Shown here one piece after another: positions 54,790-64,000 of a stretch of DNA of 64,000 bases. The position numbers and the translations under genes were made by a program. Under the pieces are notes generated by a model. That model searched no databases, was not told where the DNA came from, and saw only the letters and a list, made by a program, of their open reading frames with translations. Source of the stretch: Bog-532 sp963833835 (GTDB lineage: Bacteria; Actinomycetota; Actinomycetes; Streptosporangiales; Streptosporangiaceae); the NCBI GenBank assembly GCA_963833835.1, contig CAWHZI010000008.1, positions 434,001 through 498,000 of the forward strand, given 5' to 3'. Numbering within the stretch: the first letter of the stretch is position 1; every line of letters begins with the position of its first letter.

Positions 54790-55530
54790 ACGAACTGGTA
54801 GCGCTTTGGCCGCTTGCTCGATGACCTGGGCGACCGTCTGCGGGTCGGCAATCATGGACAGGTGCCCGGCGCTTACCTCGGTGACTGGGCACCGGCCCGT
54901 TTGGCCATGAAGGTCAGCTCGGCGGCGGGATAACCCGGTCCGCGGTGCCGATCACCGCCCACGACGGGATGGTCTTCCAGGCCGGGGCCCCGGACGGTGC
55001 GGTGAAGGCGCTGGCAGGCAGGGGCCGCTGGGTCGCGGCGATGACCGCGGCCTGCTGCGGGCTCAGCCCGGTGGCAAAGCAGCCGGGAACCATGCTCGGC
55101 TTGATGTAGAGATCCACGTCGCAGGCTGGCGCGCCGGGGTAGGGCACCGCGTCGAAGATCTCGGCCGGGTTTCCCAGCAGGCATGATCCGGGCTGGGCGC
55201 CGGCCAGCTGCCGATGGTCTCGCCCAGGTCGGGGATGAACGCGTCCACGTAGACCAGCGCGTTGACCCGGGGATCGCCCACGGCGGCGTTGGTGATGACC
55301 GCCCCGCCGTAGGAGTGCGCGGCCAGGACCACCGGCTGCCCGGCCAGGGCCGGGTTCTGGGTGAGGAACTCATGCAGGTAGGCGGAGTCTTGCGGCAGCC
55401 CGCGCAGCGGGTTGGGCGGGGCGTACACGGTGAAGCCGTCCTCCTGCAGCTGCGGGATGACCGCGCTCCAGCCGGAGGCATCGGCCCAGGCGCCGTGGAC
55501 GAGGACGATGGCGGGGGTCTGTTCGAACAT
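54790..55530 (-). CDS. Alpha/beta hydrolase (EstC/RsbQ-like), frameshifted
   Basis: ATG 55530: MFEQTPAIVLVHGAWADASGWSAVIPQLQEDGFTVYAPPNPLRGLPQDSAYL; nucleophile elbow AAHSYGG near residue 86. Shifts near 55200 and 54925 lead to EIFDAVPYPGAPACDVDLYIKPSMVPGCFATGLSPQQAAVIAATQRPL, the acid in IGTADRVIPP, and the histidine in SAGHLSMIADPQTVAQVIEQAA. About 245 residues; the exact stop is uncertain. Common in actinobacteria next to regulators and usually of unknown substrate. It is divergent from the second LuxR gene. Confidence 0.82.
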
Positions 55531-55697
55531 GGCTGTCTCCGTCGTTGAGGTTCGGGATTGCTCACCAAGCAGCGTCCCTCCCGTGCGGGAGGCTCGCATC
55601 CGTCGGAGTCCCCAGCGCCGATACCCGGTGTGGTCCGGCGGACCCACAGGATCGATCGGTATATCGGAACGCGCACGACAGAATGGCGCGGATGTCA

Positions 55698-58480
55698 TGG
55701 CCCAGGCACTGCGTGGTAAGATCGCGAGCGGGCGGTATTGGACCGGCTGCTGGACGAGGTGCGCGCGGGTGGAGCGGGTTCTGGTCCTGCAGGGCGAGGC
55801 AGGAGTCGGCAAGACGGTCCTGCTGGATTACGTGCAGAGCGCGCGCCTGACTGTCAGGTTGTCCGAGCGGCGGTGTTGAGTCCGAGATGGAACTGGCGTT
55901 CGCCGTCCTGCATCAGCTCTGCGCCCCCCTGCTGAACAGCCTGGAGCGCCTGCCGGACCCGCAGAGCGACGCGCTGAGCACGGCATTCGGCTTGGGCGAG
56001 GGGGCGGCGGCAGATCGCTATACCGTAGCCTCGCGGTACTCGGACTGCTGTCCGAGGTGGCTGAGGAACAGCCTCTGGTCTGCCTGGTCGACGACGCGCA
56101 ATGGCTCGACCAGGCTTCTGCGCAGGCACTCGCGTTCGTCGCGCGCCGCCTGCTGGCGGAATCGGTCGCCATGGTCTTCTCGCTGCGGGAACCCGGCGAG
56201 GACCAGGACCTGCCGGGACTTCCGGAACTCGCGGTCACGGGCTTGAGCGACGCTGACGCCCACGCGTTGCTGGAGTCGGTAGTGCCCGGGCGGCTGGACG
56301 AGCGCGTACAGGACAGGATCGTCGCCGAGACGCGGGGGAACCCGCTCGCGTTGGTGGAGTTGACCCGCGGACTGACCGCGGCGGAGCTGGCCGGCGGGTT
56401 CGGCCGCCCGACACGCGGCCACTCGCGAACCGCCTCGAACAGAGCTTCCACCGGCAGCTTCGGTCGCTCCCGGACGAGACGCAACGGCTGCTCCTGACCG
56501 TGGCAGCCGAACCGGTTGGCGACGCTGCCTTGCTGAGGCGCGCAGCCGAGCAACTCGGGATCGCCGCCGGTGCCGCGCTTCCGGCCGAGTCCTCGGGGCT
56601 GATCGAGTTCGGAGCCAGGTGCGTTTCCGTCATCCCCTCGTGCGCGCCGCTGCTTACCGGGCGGCATCATCGCCTGACCGGCGGCGAGTACATCGCGCGC
56701 TGGCGGAGGTGACAGATCCAGACGCCGATCCCGGTCGCCGAGCGTGGCATCGCGCATATGCGGCGGTCGGTCCCGAGGAGTCGGTCGCCGACGAGCTCGA
56801 GCGATCAGCGAGCCAGGCGCAGGCCCGCGGTGGTGTCGCCGCGGCGGCGGCGTTCCTCGAACGGGCCACGGAGCTGACCCCGGATCCGGCCCGGCGCGCC
56901 GCGAGGGCACTGGCGGCTGCGCAGGCAAAGTTCGAGGCGGCCGCGCCCGATACCGCCGACGAACTGCTCTCCGTCGCCGAGCTGGGTCCGTTGGACGAAC
57001 TGCAGCGGGCCCAGGCGGCACGGCTCCGGGCCCAGATGTCTTCCGCCGCAGCCGCGGGAGTGACGCCCCGGCGTTGTTCCTCGAGGCGGCCAGGGCGTCG
57101 AAGGGCTCGATGACGGGTTGGCCCGGGAGACCTATCTCGAAGCCTTCGGTGCGGCGATGTTCGCGGGCCAGCTCGGAGGCCAGCACGGACTCCGGGAGGT
57201 GGCCGAGGCCGTCCGGGCGGCGCCGCCCGGACCACAGCCGCCCGGCCGAGCGACCTCCTCCTGGACGGCATGGCAATGCGGTATCTGGAACACCAGGCGG
57301 TAGAGGCCGGGGGGCGTGCCGGGGCCGGGGAGGGGGGATGCCCGGGCGGGTGTACCCACCCTCCGGCGCGCCCTGGCGGCGCTGCGGGAGGAGAATCCGC
57401 GCGCCAGGGACGACGTCATGGGCCTGCTCCGGCTGTCGCCGATGGCGCAGTCGATGGCCGTCCACGAGGTGTGGGACTACGCGGGGTGGCGCGAGCTCTC
57501 CACCCGCTCCGTCCGGCTCGCCCGCGAAGCCGGCGCGCTCGCCGCCCTGCCCGTGCTGCTGGTCTACCTGGCCGGCGTTCACGTGTATGCCGGAGAGTTC
57601 GCCGCCGCCGCGGCGCTCATCGAGGAGGGCGACGCCATCACGGCGGCAACCGGCAACGCGTCCATGCGGTACGCCGCGCTTTTCCTCGCCGCCTGGCGGG
57701 GCGAGGAGTCCTCGGCGGTGCAGCTGATCGATGCGGCCATCAAGGACGCCCGGGCCGGGGCGAGGGGAGGGTCTTGGGTATGGCCGGGTACGTCACCGCC
57801 GTCCTGAACAACGGTCTCGGCCGCTACCCGGCCGCCCTCGCTGGCGCCCGCCTGGCCTGCCAGCACGATGACCTGGGTTACTTCAACTGGTCACTGGCCG
57901 AACTCGTCGAGGCTGGTTTCCGAAGCGGTGCGGTCGAGGAAGCCGCGGCCGCCCTCCGCCAGCTCGAGGAACGAACCCGGGCCAGCGGCACGGACTGGGC
58001 CCTCGGCGTCCTGGCCCGGTCGAAGGCGCTGCTCAGCGACGTCCACGCCGCCGAGCCGCTCTACCGCGAAGCGATCGAGCGCCTCGAGCGCGACGGGATC
58101 GTCATCCAGCTCGGCCGTGCCCACCTGCTTTACGGCGAGTGGCTGCGTCGGGTGAACCGGCGCCACGACGGCCGCGAGCACCTGCGCCTCGCCTACCAGA
58201 CATTCAGCGGCATCGGCGCCGAGGCGTTCGCCGAGCGCGCTCGCGGCGAGCTGCTGGCGACCGGGGAGACGGTCCGCAAACGAACAGTCGAGAGCCACGA
58301 CGTCTCACCGCCCAGGAGAGGCAGATCGTACGGCTGGCGCCGAGCGGCACACGAACCCGGAGATAGCAAGTCAGCTCTTCCTAGCTCCCGAACCATCGAG
58401 TACCACCTGCACAAGGTGTTCGCCAAGCTTGGCGTGAGCTCCCGCCGAGAGCTCCCGGTCGCCCTGCGAATTTGGAAGGG
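55698..58480 (+). pseudogene. Large AAA-ATPase LuxR family regulator 2, many frameshifts
   Basis: About 920 codons. VLVLQGEAGVGKTVLLDYV is the Walker A; SEMELAFAVLHQLCAPLLNSLERLPDPQSDALSTAFGLGEG, LVCLVDDAQWLDQASAQALAFVARRLLAESVAMVFSLRE (Walker B) and GNPLALVELTRGLTAAELAGGFG follow. Helical repeats ELTPDPARRAARALAAAQAKFEAA, SLAELVEAGFRSGAVEEAAAALRQLEERTRASGTDWALGVLARSKALL precede the HTH part (TIEYHLHKVFAKLGVSSRRELPVAL). Shifts occur near 55830, 56040, 56410, 56620, 57060, 57280, 57770 and 58320. Paralogue of the gene at 50288. A glycosidic or amino-acid signal is typical for the class. Confidence 0.83.
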
Positions 58481-58615
58481 GCCAGTCCCCGCCGTAGTAG
58501 CTGGCCAACCACACCGCACCCTGCCGGGCCCGACTGGGTGTTGCACGGATCGAGCAACAGGGCGCGCACGCGACCGTGGTCCTCATCCAGCTACCTTCCG
58601 GCGGCCAGGAGAGGA

Positions 58616-59412
58616 ATGTCCATCATGAAGATCGTCGTCATCGGCGGGACCGGGCTGATCGGTTCCAAGCTCGTCACCGACAAGTCGCGCGCACGGTCAC
58701 GAGGGCCCGCGTCACCCGGCACCGGCGTCAACACCCTCACCGGCGAGGGCCTCGCCGGAGCCCTCGCGACGCGGACGTCGTCGTCGACGTGTTGAACTCC
58801 CCGTCGTTCGAGGACACCGCGGTAATCGAGTTCTTCGAGACATCGACCCGCAACATCCTCGACGCGGAGGCGGCAGCCGCGTGGGACATCACGTGGCGCT
58901 GTCGGTCGTCGGCGCCGAACGCAGCCCGACAGCGGCTACATGAGGGCGAAGATCGCGCAAGAGAAGCTCATCAAGAACTCGTCGATCCCCTACACGATCG
59001 TCCCGCCGCATTCTCGAGTTCGCCGTCCGATTGCTGACGAGGCCAGTGACGGGATACGGTGCGGGTCCCCCGGTGCTCATTCAGCCGATGCACCCGACGA
59101 TGTCGCCGCCGCGTGTGCGACGTCACGCTCGCCGCTCCGCCGAACAAGACGATCGAGATCGCCGGGCCCGAAGCAATACGGATCGAGACTGGTCGCGAAA
59201 AGGGTTGCGCGCTACGGGGGACCAGCGCGTGGTGTCGCCGATCCTCAAGCTCGGTACTTCGGGGCCCGGCTCAGCGAGCCCATCCTCCTGCCGGGTGATG
59301 GCGCTCAGCTCGGCGGGACCAGATCGACGACTGGCTCAGCCACCAGGCGCGCGGCCCAGGCAGCGGACAGGGCCAGCACCCCCCAATCCCTTCCAGAAAG
59401 GACTCATCATGA
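58616..59412 (+). pseudogene. NmrA-like SDR, first tandem copy, frameshifted
   Basis: ATG 58616 (SIMKIVVIGGTGLIGSKLV) behind AGGAGAG; a second ATG at 58625 begins the conserved lead. GTGVNTLTGEGLAGALA, VLNSPSFEDTAVIEFFETSTRNILDAEAAA, YMRAKIAQEKLIKNSSIPYTIV and YFGARLSEPILLPGDGAQLG are in three frames. The end IDDWLSHQARG...PSRKDSS with TGA at 59410-59412 overlaps the next copy by ATGA. About 260 residues. Atypical SDR a5 family; NAD(P)-binding, substrate unknown. Confidence 0.8.
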
Positions 59413-60138
59413 AGATCGTCGTCATCGGCGGCGGACCGATCGGATCGAAGCTGGTCACCAAGCTCCCCCACCACGGCCACGAGGCGGTGGCGGCGTCGCC
59501 GGCCACCGGGATCACATCCTCACCGGCGAGGGACTCGCTGATGCCCTGGCCGAGGACCGTGGTCATAGATGCGTCAATCCGCCCTCCCTCCGACGACGCC
59601 GCGGCACTGGAGTTCTTGAGACCTCCACCCGCGATCTGCTCTCGGCGGAGGCGGTAGCAGGCGTCCCATCATGGCGCTGTCGGCGGTGGGGATCGAGGGC
59701 TGCGACAGCGTCTACTTCCGGGCGAAGAGCGCCCAGGAGAATGATCGAGAACTCGGCGATCCCGTATTCGATAGTGCGTGCGACGCAGTTTTTCGAGTTC
59801 TTGCCGAGCGTGGCGGACGCGGCCACCGACGGCAGCGTCGTCCGATTTGCACCGGTGCTGTTCCAGCCCGTCGCCGAGGAGATGCCGTCAGGCGGTCGGC
59901 AAGATCTCAGTGGGTCCACCGTTGAACGGGGAAGCTGAGGTCGCCGGGCCGAGCGGTTCCGGATGGACGAGTTCTTCCGGAGCGCCCTGGCCGCCCGCGA
60001 CGATCCGCGAACGGTGGTCACGGACCCGCACGCGGTCTTCTTCGGAGGCCAGCTCGGCGAGCGAATTCTGCTGCCGGGCGCTGACGCGATCCCGGTGAGA
60101 CCCGCTACCGCAACAGGCGGGCCCCCGACTGGCGATAA
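59409..60138 (+). pseudogene. NmrA-like SDR, second tandem copy, frameshifted
   Basis: ATG 59409 with AGAAAGGAC upstream. MKIVVIGGGPIGSKLVTKLPHHGHEAVAASPATG, then in shifted frames VIDASIRPPS, AALEF, FFEFLPSVADAATDGSVVRFAPVLFQPVAEE, DEFFRSALAARDDPRTVVTDPHAVFFGGQLGERILLPGADAIP and RYRNRRAPDWR with TAA at 60136-60138. Obvious duplicate of the preceding gene, including the dinucleotide-binding lead. Its GGGPIG motif differs from the GGTGLIG of the first copy. Confidence 0.8.
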
Positions 60139-60139
60139 C

Positions 60140-60342
60140 GCCGTCCTGCACGAGCTCGAACTCTACGTCAGGACTGAGCTAAGCCGACCGACCAGCCATC
60201 CCATGAGCAGGCCGTGGCGTACCGATCGAGGAGTGGCTGTCCGATCCGGCGGATCACCAGCGCTACGAAGCTAGCCTGCGCAGCGTTCTCGGGGCGGTCG
60301 AGGCCCTGGAAGCGGCTCCCAGCCGGAGGGGAAGGCTCGTGA
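60140..60342 (+). CDS. Small hypothetical protein, frameshifted
   Basis: Segments LHELELYVRTELSRPTSHP and (shift near 60215) IEEWLSDPADHQRYEASLRSVLGAVEALEAAP read as one short helical protein of about 65 residues. I do not know a function. Position before the next small ORF suggests one unit. Confidence 0.45.
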
Positions 60343-60345
60343 ACG

Positions 60346-60524
60346 ATGCAGGTCACACGACAACACGTGGTTGACATCCTCCGGACAGCGGGGCTGCGGG
60401 AACTGGCCGAGGAGGCCCACCGTGTGCTATCCGACCCGATGAGTACAACCACGCGGAACGCTTTCTCGCCGAGTACGGCGTCACCAAGGACGGACTGATC
60501 AGCCCCATGGGAGGAAGCCCGTAG
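60346..60524 (+). CDS. Small hypothetical actinobacterial protein, one frameshift
   Basis: ATG 60346: MQVTRQHVVDILRTAGLRELAEEAHRVLSDP; a shift near 60443 leads to EYNHAERFLAEYGVTKDGLISPMGGSP. The RxxVxDxLRxAGxxELAxEA lead and the DxLISxMGGSP end recur in small actinobacterial proteins of about 60 residues with no assigned function. It lies 44 bp upstream of cytochrome b on the same strand. Confidence 0.6.
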
Positions 60525-60568
60525 CCGCCGTCCCCCAACGAGCTGGACCCAGGAGAAAGGAAACCCCG

Positions 60569-61854
60569 ATGCTAGTGACCGGCCGGCATCACCCCGAGGA
60601 CCGCTGGACGGCCGCGTTCGGGCGGATCGCCGGGTACTCGTTCGCGGTGGCGGCGGTCACCGGGGTCCTGCTGCTGCCGTTGTTCCGCCCGTCGATGGCC
60701 ACCGCTCGCCTATCGCGGCTCGTACCGGCTGCTGGACGGCGTCACCGATGAGCCGGGCGTACCAGTCCGTGCTGGCGATCAGCCTCGAACGTCACACGGC
60801 GGCCTGCTGATCCGGCAGGTGCCACCACTGGTCGGCGGACCTGTTCGTGGCGGCGATCTGCCTGCGGCTGCTGCGGGCGTTCTTCCGCGGCCGGTTCTCC
60901 GGCCGGGCGCGGCCGGGCTGGCTGATCTGGACGGCGCTGCTGCCGCTGGGCATGGTGGCGGCCTACAGCGGCACGATCCTGCCCGACGACGTGGCTGTCC
61001 GGCGGCAGCCTCAGCGTGATCACCGGCGTGCTGCTGTCGGTGCCGCTGATCGGCACGCGGCTGGTGATCTGGATCTTCGGCGGGGTGCCGCCCGGGGACC
61101 AGATCATCGGGCGCGACTACTGGGTGCACATCCTGGTCCTGCCCGGTCCTGACTGGCGCGCTGCTCCTGACCGGCCTTCCGGCCAGTCGCTGCGGTGGCC
61201 ACGCCGGGTGCGGGTCGGATCCGCTGCTGCCGTTCACCTGCGCGGTGCTGGTCCTGCTGGGCGCGATCGCGCAGATCAACCCGGTGTGGCTGATCGGGCC
61301 GTCGCAGCCGGGCAGCATCAGCTCCGGTGCGGTGCCGGACTGGTACATGGCGTTCCTCGACGGCTCGCTGCGGATCATGCCGGCCTGGGAATTGCGGCTC
61401 GCCGGGCATCCGCTGGACCTCGGGGTGCTGATCGCCGGGCCTGGTCGTGCCCTGCCCTGTTCTTCGGCTGCCTGGCGGCCTACCCGACTGGCGGACCGGT
61501 GGGTCACCGGCGCGTGGCCGTCACGAGACCTGCTGCCACCCACGCCCGGCCGGCCAGGCGAACCGGACCGCGGCCGGCGTGGCCGGCCTGACCTTCTACT
61601 GCCTGCTGTGGGTCTCGCGGCAGCCAACGACCAGATCGCCTACCACCTGCACGTTGATCTCTTCACGGTCACCTCGGATACTTCGGGTCCTCGTGCTGGC
61701 CGGGCCCGCGCTCGCGTTCGCCGTCACCCGGGTCAGCTGCCATGTACGGGCCGATCAGCGGCGCGAGGAGGAACTGCACGGCCGGGAAACCGGGCGGATC
61801 GTGATGGACCCCCAAGGCGGCTACACCGAAATCCGGGAGCCAGCCTCCCGCTAG
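60569..61854 (+). pseudogene. Cytochrome b (bc-complex, QcrB-like), frameshifted
   Basis: ATG 60569 behind AGGAGAAAGG. The N-terminal helices (AAFGRIAGYSFAVAAVTGVLLLPLFRPSMAT) are followed in shifted frames by HHWSADLFVAAICLRLLRAFFRGRF, the HHxxA heme-binding helix, then PLGMVAAYSGTILPDD, LSVITGVLLSVPLIGTRLVIWIFGG, QIIGRDYWVHILVLPG, PFTCAVLVLLGAIAQINPVWLIGP, PDWYMAFLDGSLRIMP and VDLFTVT. Conserved histidines of both heme helices are present (HHW; H in WVHILVLPG). No Rieske or cytochrome c gene is adjacent. Probably an orphan quinol:acceptor subunit. Confidence 0.83.
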
Positions 61855-61876
61855 ACCTGGAAGGAGACCCAGAGTC

Positions 61877-62443
61877 ATGAAGAAGGCGACCAGCCGGCCG
61901 CGGCTGGCGAGCGCAGCGGCGCTCAGGCTGATCGGCGCCGCGGTGCGGAAGACCCGGCCGCCAGAACGCGGTGCCGATGACGTCGCTACCGCCGAATACC
62001 TGTACGTTCCCTGCGCCCGGGTCCGCTACTGCGGATCGTTGGCCGAGACGAGCCGCTGGGTCCTGGAGGTACCGGTCATCAGGAAGACGGCCAAGCGGAT
62101 CTACTACACCAGCGACAGCTGGGACCGGATCGAGGCCGTGGTCAGCCCCGGCTGCATCAGCCGGCAGGAGTTCGAGGACGGTACCCCGGCCGGCGTGACC
62201 CCGATCCCCGGCGCCCGCCCCGGCTCGGCCGGCCGGCTGTTTTTCGCCACCCGCCGGGCCGCCGAGCGCCACCTGTATCGCGGGGAGCGCGAGCGAGCCG
62301 GTCAGGCCCGGCCGGACCCGCTGCTCATCAGGGAACTGCGCCACGCGATGGCCGACGCTCACCCCGACCGCGGCGGCACGACGGAACAGTTCATCGAAGC
62401 GCGTCGCCGCTATCAGACGGCGCGGCAGCCCGTACTGCGGTAA
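61877..62443 (+). CDS. Protein with C-terminal J-domain-like HPD segment
   Basis: 188 residues from ATG 61877 behind AAGGAG. Residues 1-35 are basic; the middle (YLYVPCARVRYCGSLAETSRWVLEVPVIRKTAKRIYYTSDSWDRIE) is beta-rich with no known family. The last 35 residues, LLIRELRHAMADAHPDRGGTTEQFIEARRRYQTA, follow the DnaJ pattern of helix II, HPD, helix III, with helix I missing. A related partial J segment with a nearby nonhomologous domain could recruit Hsp70. Function unknown. Confidence 0.65.
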   Translation: MKKATSRPRLASAAALRLIGAAVRKTRPPERGADDVATAEYLYVPCARVRYCGSLAETSRWVLEVPVIRKTAKRIYYTSDSWDRIEAVVSPGCISRQEFEDGTPAGVTPIPGARPGSAGRLFFATRRAAERHLYRGERERAGQARPDPLLIRELRHAMADAHPDRGGTTEQFIEARRRYQTARQPVLR

Positions 62444-62446
62444 CGG

Positions 62447-63297
62447 TCAGCTGCCATGACCGTTGTGCTTGGCCAGCAGCTCGGCGGCGTGGTCGGGCAC
62501 GAAGTGCTGCAGGTCCCGGGCGGTCCGCTGGTAGCCGGTGGACGACGGCCGCTCGGGCAGGTGCAGCGAGGGCAGCTTGACCTTGTGGTAGGGGACCGTG
62601 CTGAGCAGGTGCGCGATCATGTTGACCCGGGCCCGCCGCTTGTCGTCACTCTCGACGACATTCCAGGGCGCCTCCGGGATGTCGGTGTGCACAAACATCG
62701 CGTCCTTGGCCCGCGAGTAGTCCTCCCAGTGCTTGATCGACTGGAGGCCATCGGCGACAGCTTCCAGCGCCGCAGCGGGTCATCCAGCCGGGACTCGAAC
62801 CGGCGCTGCTGCTCTTCGTCGCTGACCGAGAACCAGTACTTGCGCAGCAGCACGCCGTCCTCGACCAGCAGCCGCTCGAAGATCGGGCACTGGTGCAGGA
62901 ACCGGCTGTACTCCTCCTTGGTGCAGAACCCCATCACGTGCTCCACACCGGCGCGGTTGTACCAGCTCCGGTCGAACAGCACGATCTCCCCCGCGGCCGG
63001 CAGGTGCTCGACGTAGCGCTGGAAGTACCACTCGGTCTTCTCGCGCTCGGTCGGGGCGGGCAGCGCCATAATGCCGGCTACGCGGGGGTTGAGGTACTGC
63101 ATCACCCGGCTGATCGTGCCGCCCTTGCCGGCCGCGTCCCGTCCTTCGAAGATCACCACGATGCGGGCGCCTTCGGCCCTGACCCACTCCTGCATCCTGA
63201 CCAGCTCAACCTGCAGCCGGTACAGCTCGGCCTCGTACAGGCCGCGCGGCAGCCGTTCCGGCTTCGTGGCGGTCTTGGTGCCGTTCGCCTTGGCCAT
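62447..63297 (-). CDS. ppk2: Polyphosphate kinase 2 (PPK2), one frameshift
   Basis: ATG 63297: MAKANGTKTATKPERLPRGLYEAELYRLQVELVRMQEWVR, then Walker A IVVIFEGRDAAGKGGTISRVMQYLNPR; the lid PTEREKTEWYFQRYVEHLP and motif DRSWYNRAGVEHVMGFCT are typical of PPK2 class I. A shift near 62755 leads to AMFVHTDIPEAPWNVVESDDKRRARVNMIAHLLSTVPY. About 280 residues. It transfers phosphate between polyphosphate and nucleoside di/monophosphates, cytosolic. Convergent with the J-like gene by 3 bp. Confidence 0.9.
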
Positions 63298-63357
63298 GGT
63301 CCCTCCTGCGGGGTGGTGCCCCCGGTCGCGTTCACCACTGTTCGCTAACTTAGCCCC

Positions 63358-63780
63358 ATGCCGCCGGAAGACAAGATCACCGCGTTCCTGGCCGAGCCCC
63401 GCAACGTCATCGTGGCGGGCACCCGGGCAGATGGCCGCCCGCACGCCACCCCGAACTGGTTCTACTGGGACGGGGCGCATTTCTACGTGTCCACGACCAG
63501 TGACCGGGTCAAAGCCCGGCTGTTCGCCCGGGACCCGCGGGCCGAGTTCCTGGTCGACGACGCCACCGGATTCCGGTACGTGCTGCTCTACGGGACGGTG
63601 GAGGTCCGCCACGACCTCGCCGCTGAGCTGGATCACTTCCGCGCCATCCGGGTCAAGCACGGCCGGGAGGTCCCCGGCGACGACGAACTGCTGGCCGGCC
63701 TGCAAGAGGAGCAGCGGGTGATGCTGGTGTTCACGCCAGACCGCCCGATGTCGCAGTGGACCGCTCGCGGCTTCGACTAG
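63358..63780 (+). CDS. PPOX-class F420-dependent oxidoreductase
   Basis: 140 residues from ATG 63358. ITAFLAEPRNVIVAGTRADGRPHATPNWFYWDGAHFYVSTTSDRVKARLFARDPRAEFLVDD is the split-barrel fold of TIGR03618-type F420-dependent proteins, with YVLLYGTVEVRHDL. Substrate unknown; F420 use is by subfamily. The stop overlaps the leftward gene by 4 nt. Confidence 0.88.
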   Translation: MPPEDKITAFLAEPRNVIVAGTRADGRPHATPNWFYWDGAHFYVSTTSDRVKARLFARDPRAEFLVDDATGFRYVLLYGTVEVRHDLAAELDHFRAIRVKHGREVPGDDELLAGLQEEQRVMLVFTPDRPMSQWTARGFD

Positions 63781-64000
63781 CGGGCACGCCAGGTCAGCTT
63801 GGGCAGCAGCGGCCGGGCGGTGCGGTGCCGCAGGCACCCCCGCCACACGCCGAGGCTGTAGGCCACGTCGTCCAGCAGCCGGGCAGTGACGTAGCGGACC
63901 GGGTCCATCGGCGGGCGGCGTTCGGCCCAGCCCAGGATGGGCGGGGCCAGGGTCAGCGCGGCCAGCGGCAGCCGTAGCCGGGGCACGGCCACCGCGACCG
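63777..64000 (-). CDS. Glycosyltransferase C-terminus, MftF-like, 5' end outside window
   Basis: Only the last 74 codons are visible. MDPVRYVTARLLDDVAYSLGVWRGCLRHRTARPLLPKLTWRAR matches the DPVRxxAxRxxDDxAYGxGVWxGxLRxRTxxPLxP end I associate with mycofactocin glycosyltransferase MftF. This would fit the mycofactocin/F420 flavour of the window, but the catalytic part is not present and other family 2 glycosyltransferases could share the tail. Confidence 0.5.
   Translation of the reverse strand, partial: VAVAVPRLRLPLAALTLAPPILGWAERRPPMDPVRYVTARLLDDVAYSLGVWRGCLRHRTARPLLPKLTWRAR

Noticed and set aside
50288..58480. A biosynthetic gene cluster for a natural product
   Set aside because: Only regulators, a permease and a hydrolase are present; no PKS, NRPS, terpene or RiPP core enzyme is visible.
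62780..62800. GGGACTCGAACC resembling a tRNA T-arm on the minus strand
   Set aside because: It lies inside the PPK2 coding frame and no cloverleaf can be built around it.

Overview
The window is high-GC DNA (roughly 70% G+C) with dense, often overlapping genes, GTG starts and 4-nt ATGA/GTGA stop-start overlaps. It carries F420/mycofactocin-type chemistry (two LLM-class oxidoreductases, PPOX-class flavin proteins, and the 3' end of a glycosyltransferase resembling MftF), many ECF/TetR/HxlR/LuxR regulators and an actinobacterial cytochrome b. All of this points to a soil or plant-associated Actinomycetota genome (streptomycete or streptosporangial relatives); I cannot name the genus. Many conserved genes are split by one- or two-base shifts without obvious decay, and these become much denser after about 41 kb. 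A 60-base A run and other homopolymers lie near 47.8-48.1 kb. Much of the breakage is therefore probably sequencing or assembly error, and I treat each split gene as one locus.

Layout. 1-12.3 kb: metallophosphoesterase, SDR, LPG-synthase-like membrane protein, an MFS pump divergent from an HxlR/methyltransferase pair, YoaK-like protein, an ECF sigma operon with a large GT-C/YfhO-like membrane protein, an Imm5-like protein and a periplasmic binding protein. 12.4-19.1 kb: SnoaL-like protein and TetR around a strong operator; a DGPF - ECF42-type sigma - PPOX operon; a DeoR regulator divergent from a deoxyribosyltransferase-like gene; a phosphoesterase; an LLM oxidoreductase. 19.1-23.4 kb: the most unusual locus, a tight three-gene operon (P-loop NTPase, FRG-domain protein, two-helix membrane protein) followed by a degenerate tyrosine-recombinase-like gene. 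Identical 17-18 bp AT-rich repeats lie right behind the recombinase and just downstream of the operon; three more copies cluster at 30.75-30.88 kb. This looks like a candidate undescribed defence or mobile cassette. 23.4-31.8 kb: hydrolase, NmrA-like protein, PdxH, SDR, UvrA paralogue, GNAT, DMT transporter, acyl-ACP thioesterase.

31.7-35.5 kb: an ABC transporter and two-component system operon (ATPase, permease, histidine kinase, NarL-type regulator). 35.6-39.7 kb: quinone oxidoreductase, second LLM enzyme, a LysR gene whose start codon sits in a perfect palindrome, and a three-subunit cobalt nitrile hydratase with a split beta subunit in the order known from thiocyanate hydrolase. 39.7-50.2 kb: proline iminopeptidase, GyrI-like protein, methyltransferase, amidohydrolase, acetoacetyl-CoA synthetase, SRPBCC and TIGR01777 proteins, STAS protein, Nudix and formamidase genes, GNAT. 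50.3-60.5 kb: two paralogous large AAA-LuxR regulators facing away from each other around an NCS1 permease and an alpha/beta hydrolase, then two tandem NmrA-like SDR copies and two small unknown ORFs. 60.5-64 kb: orphan cytochrome b, a protein ending in a J-domain-like HPD segment, PPK2 polyphosphate kinase, PPOX protein and the MftF-like fragment. I saw no tRNA, rRNA, CRISPR array or intact insertion sequence.
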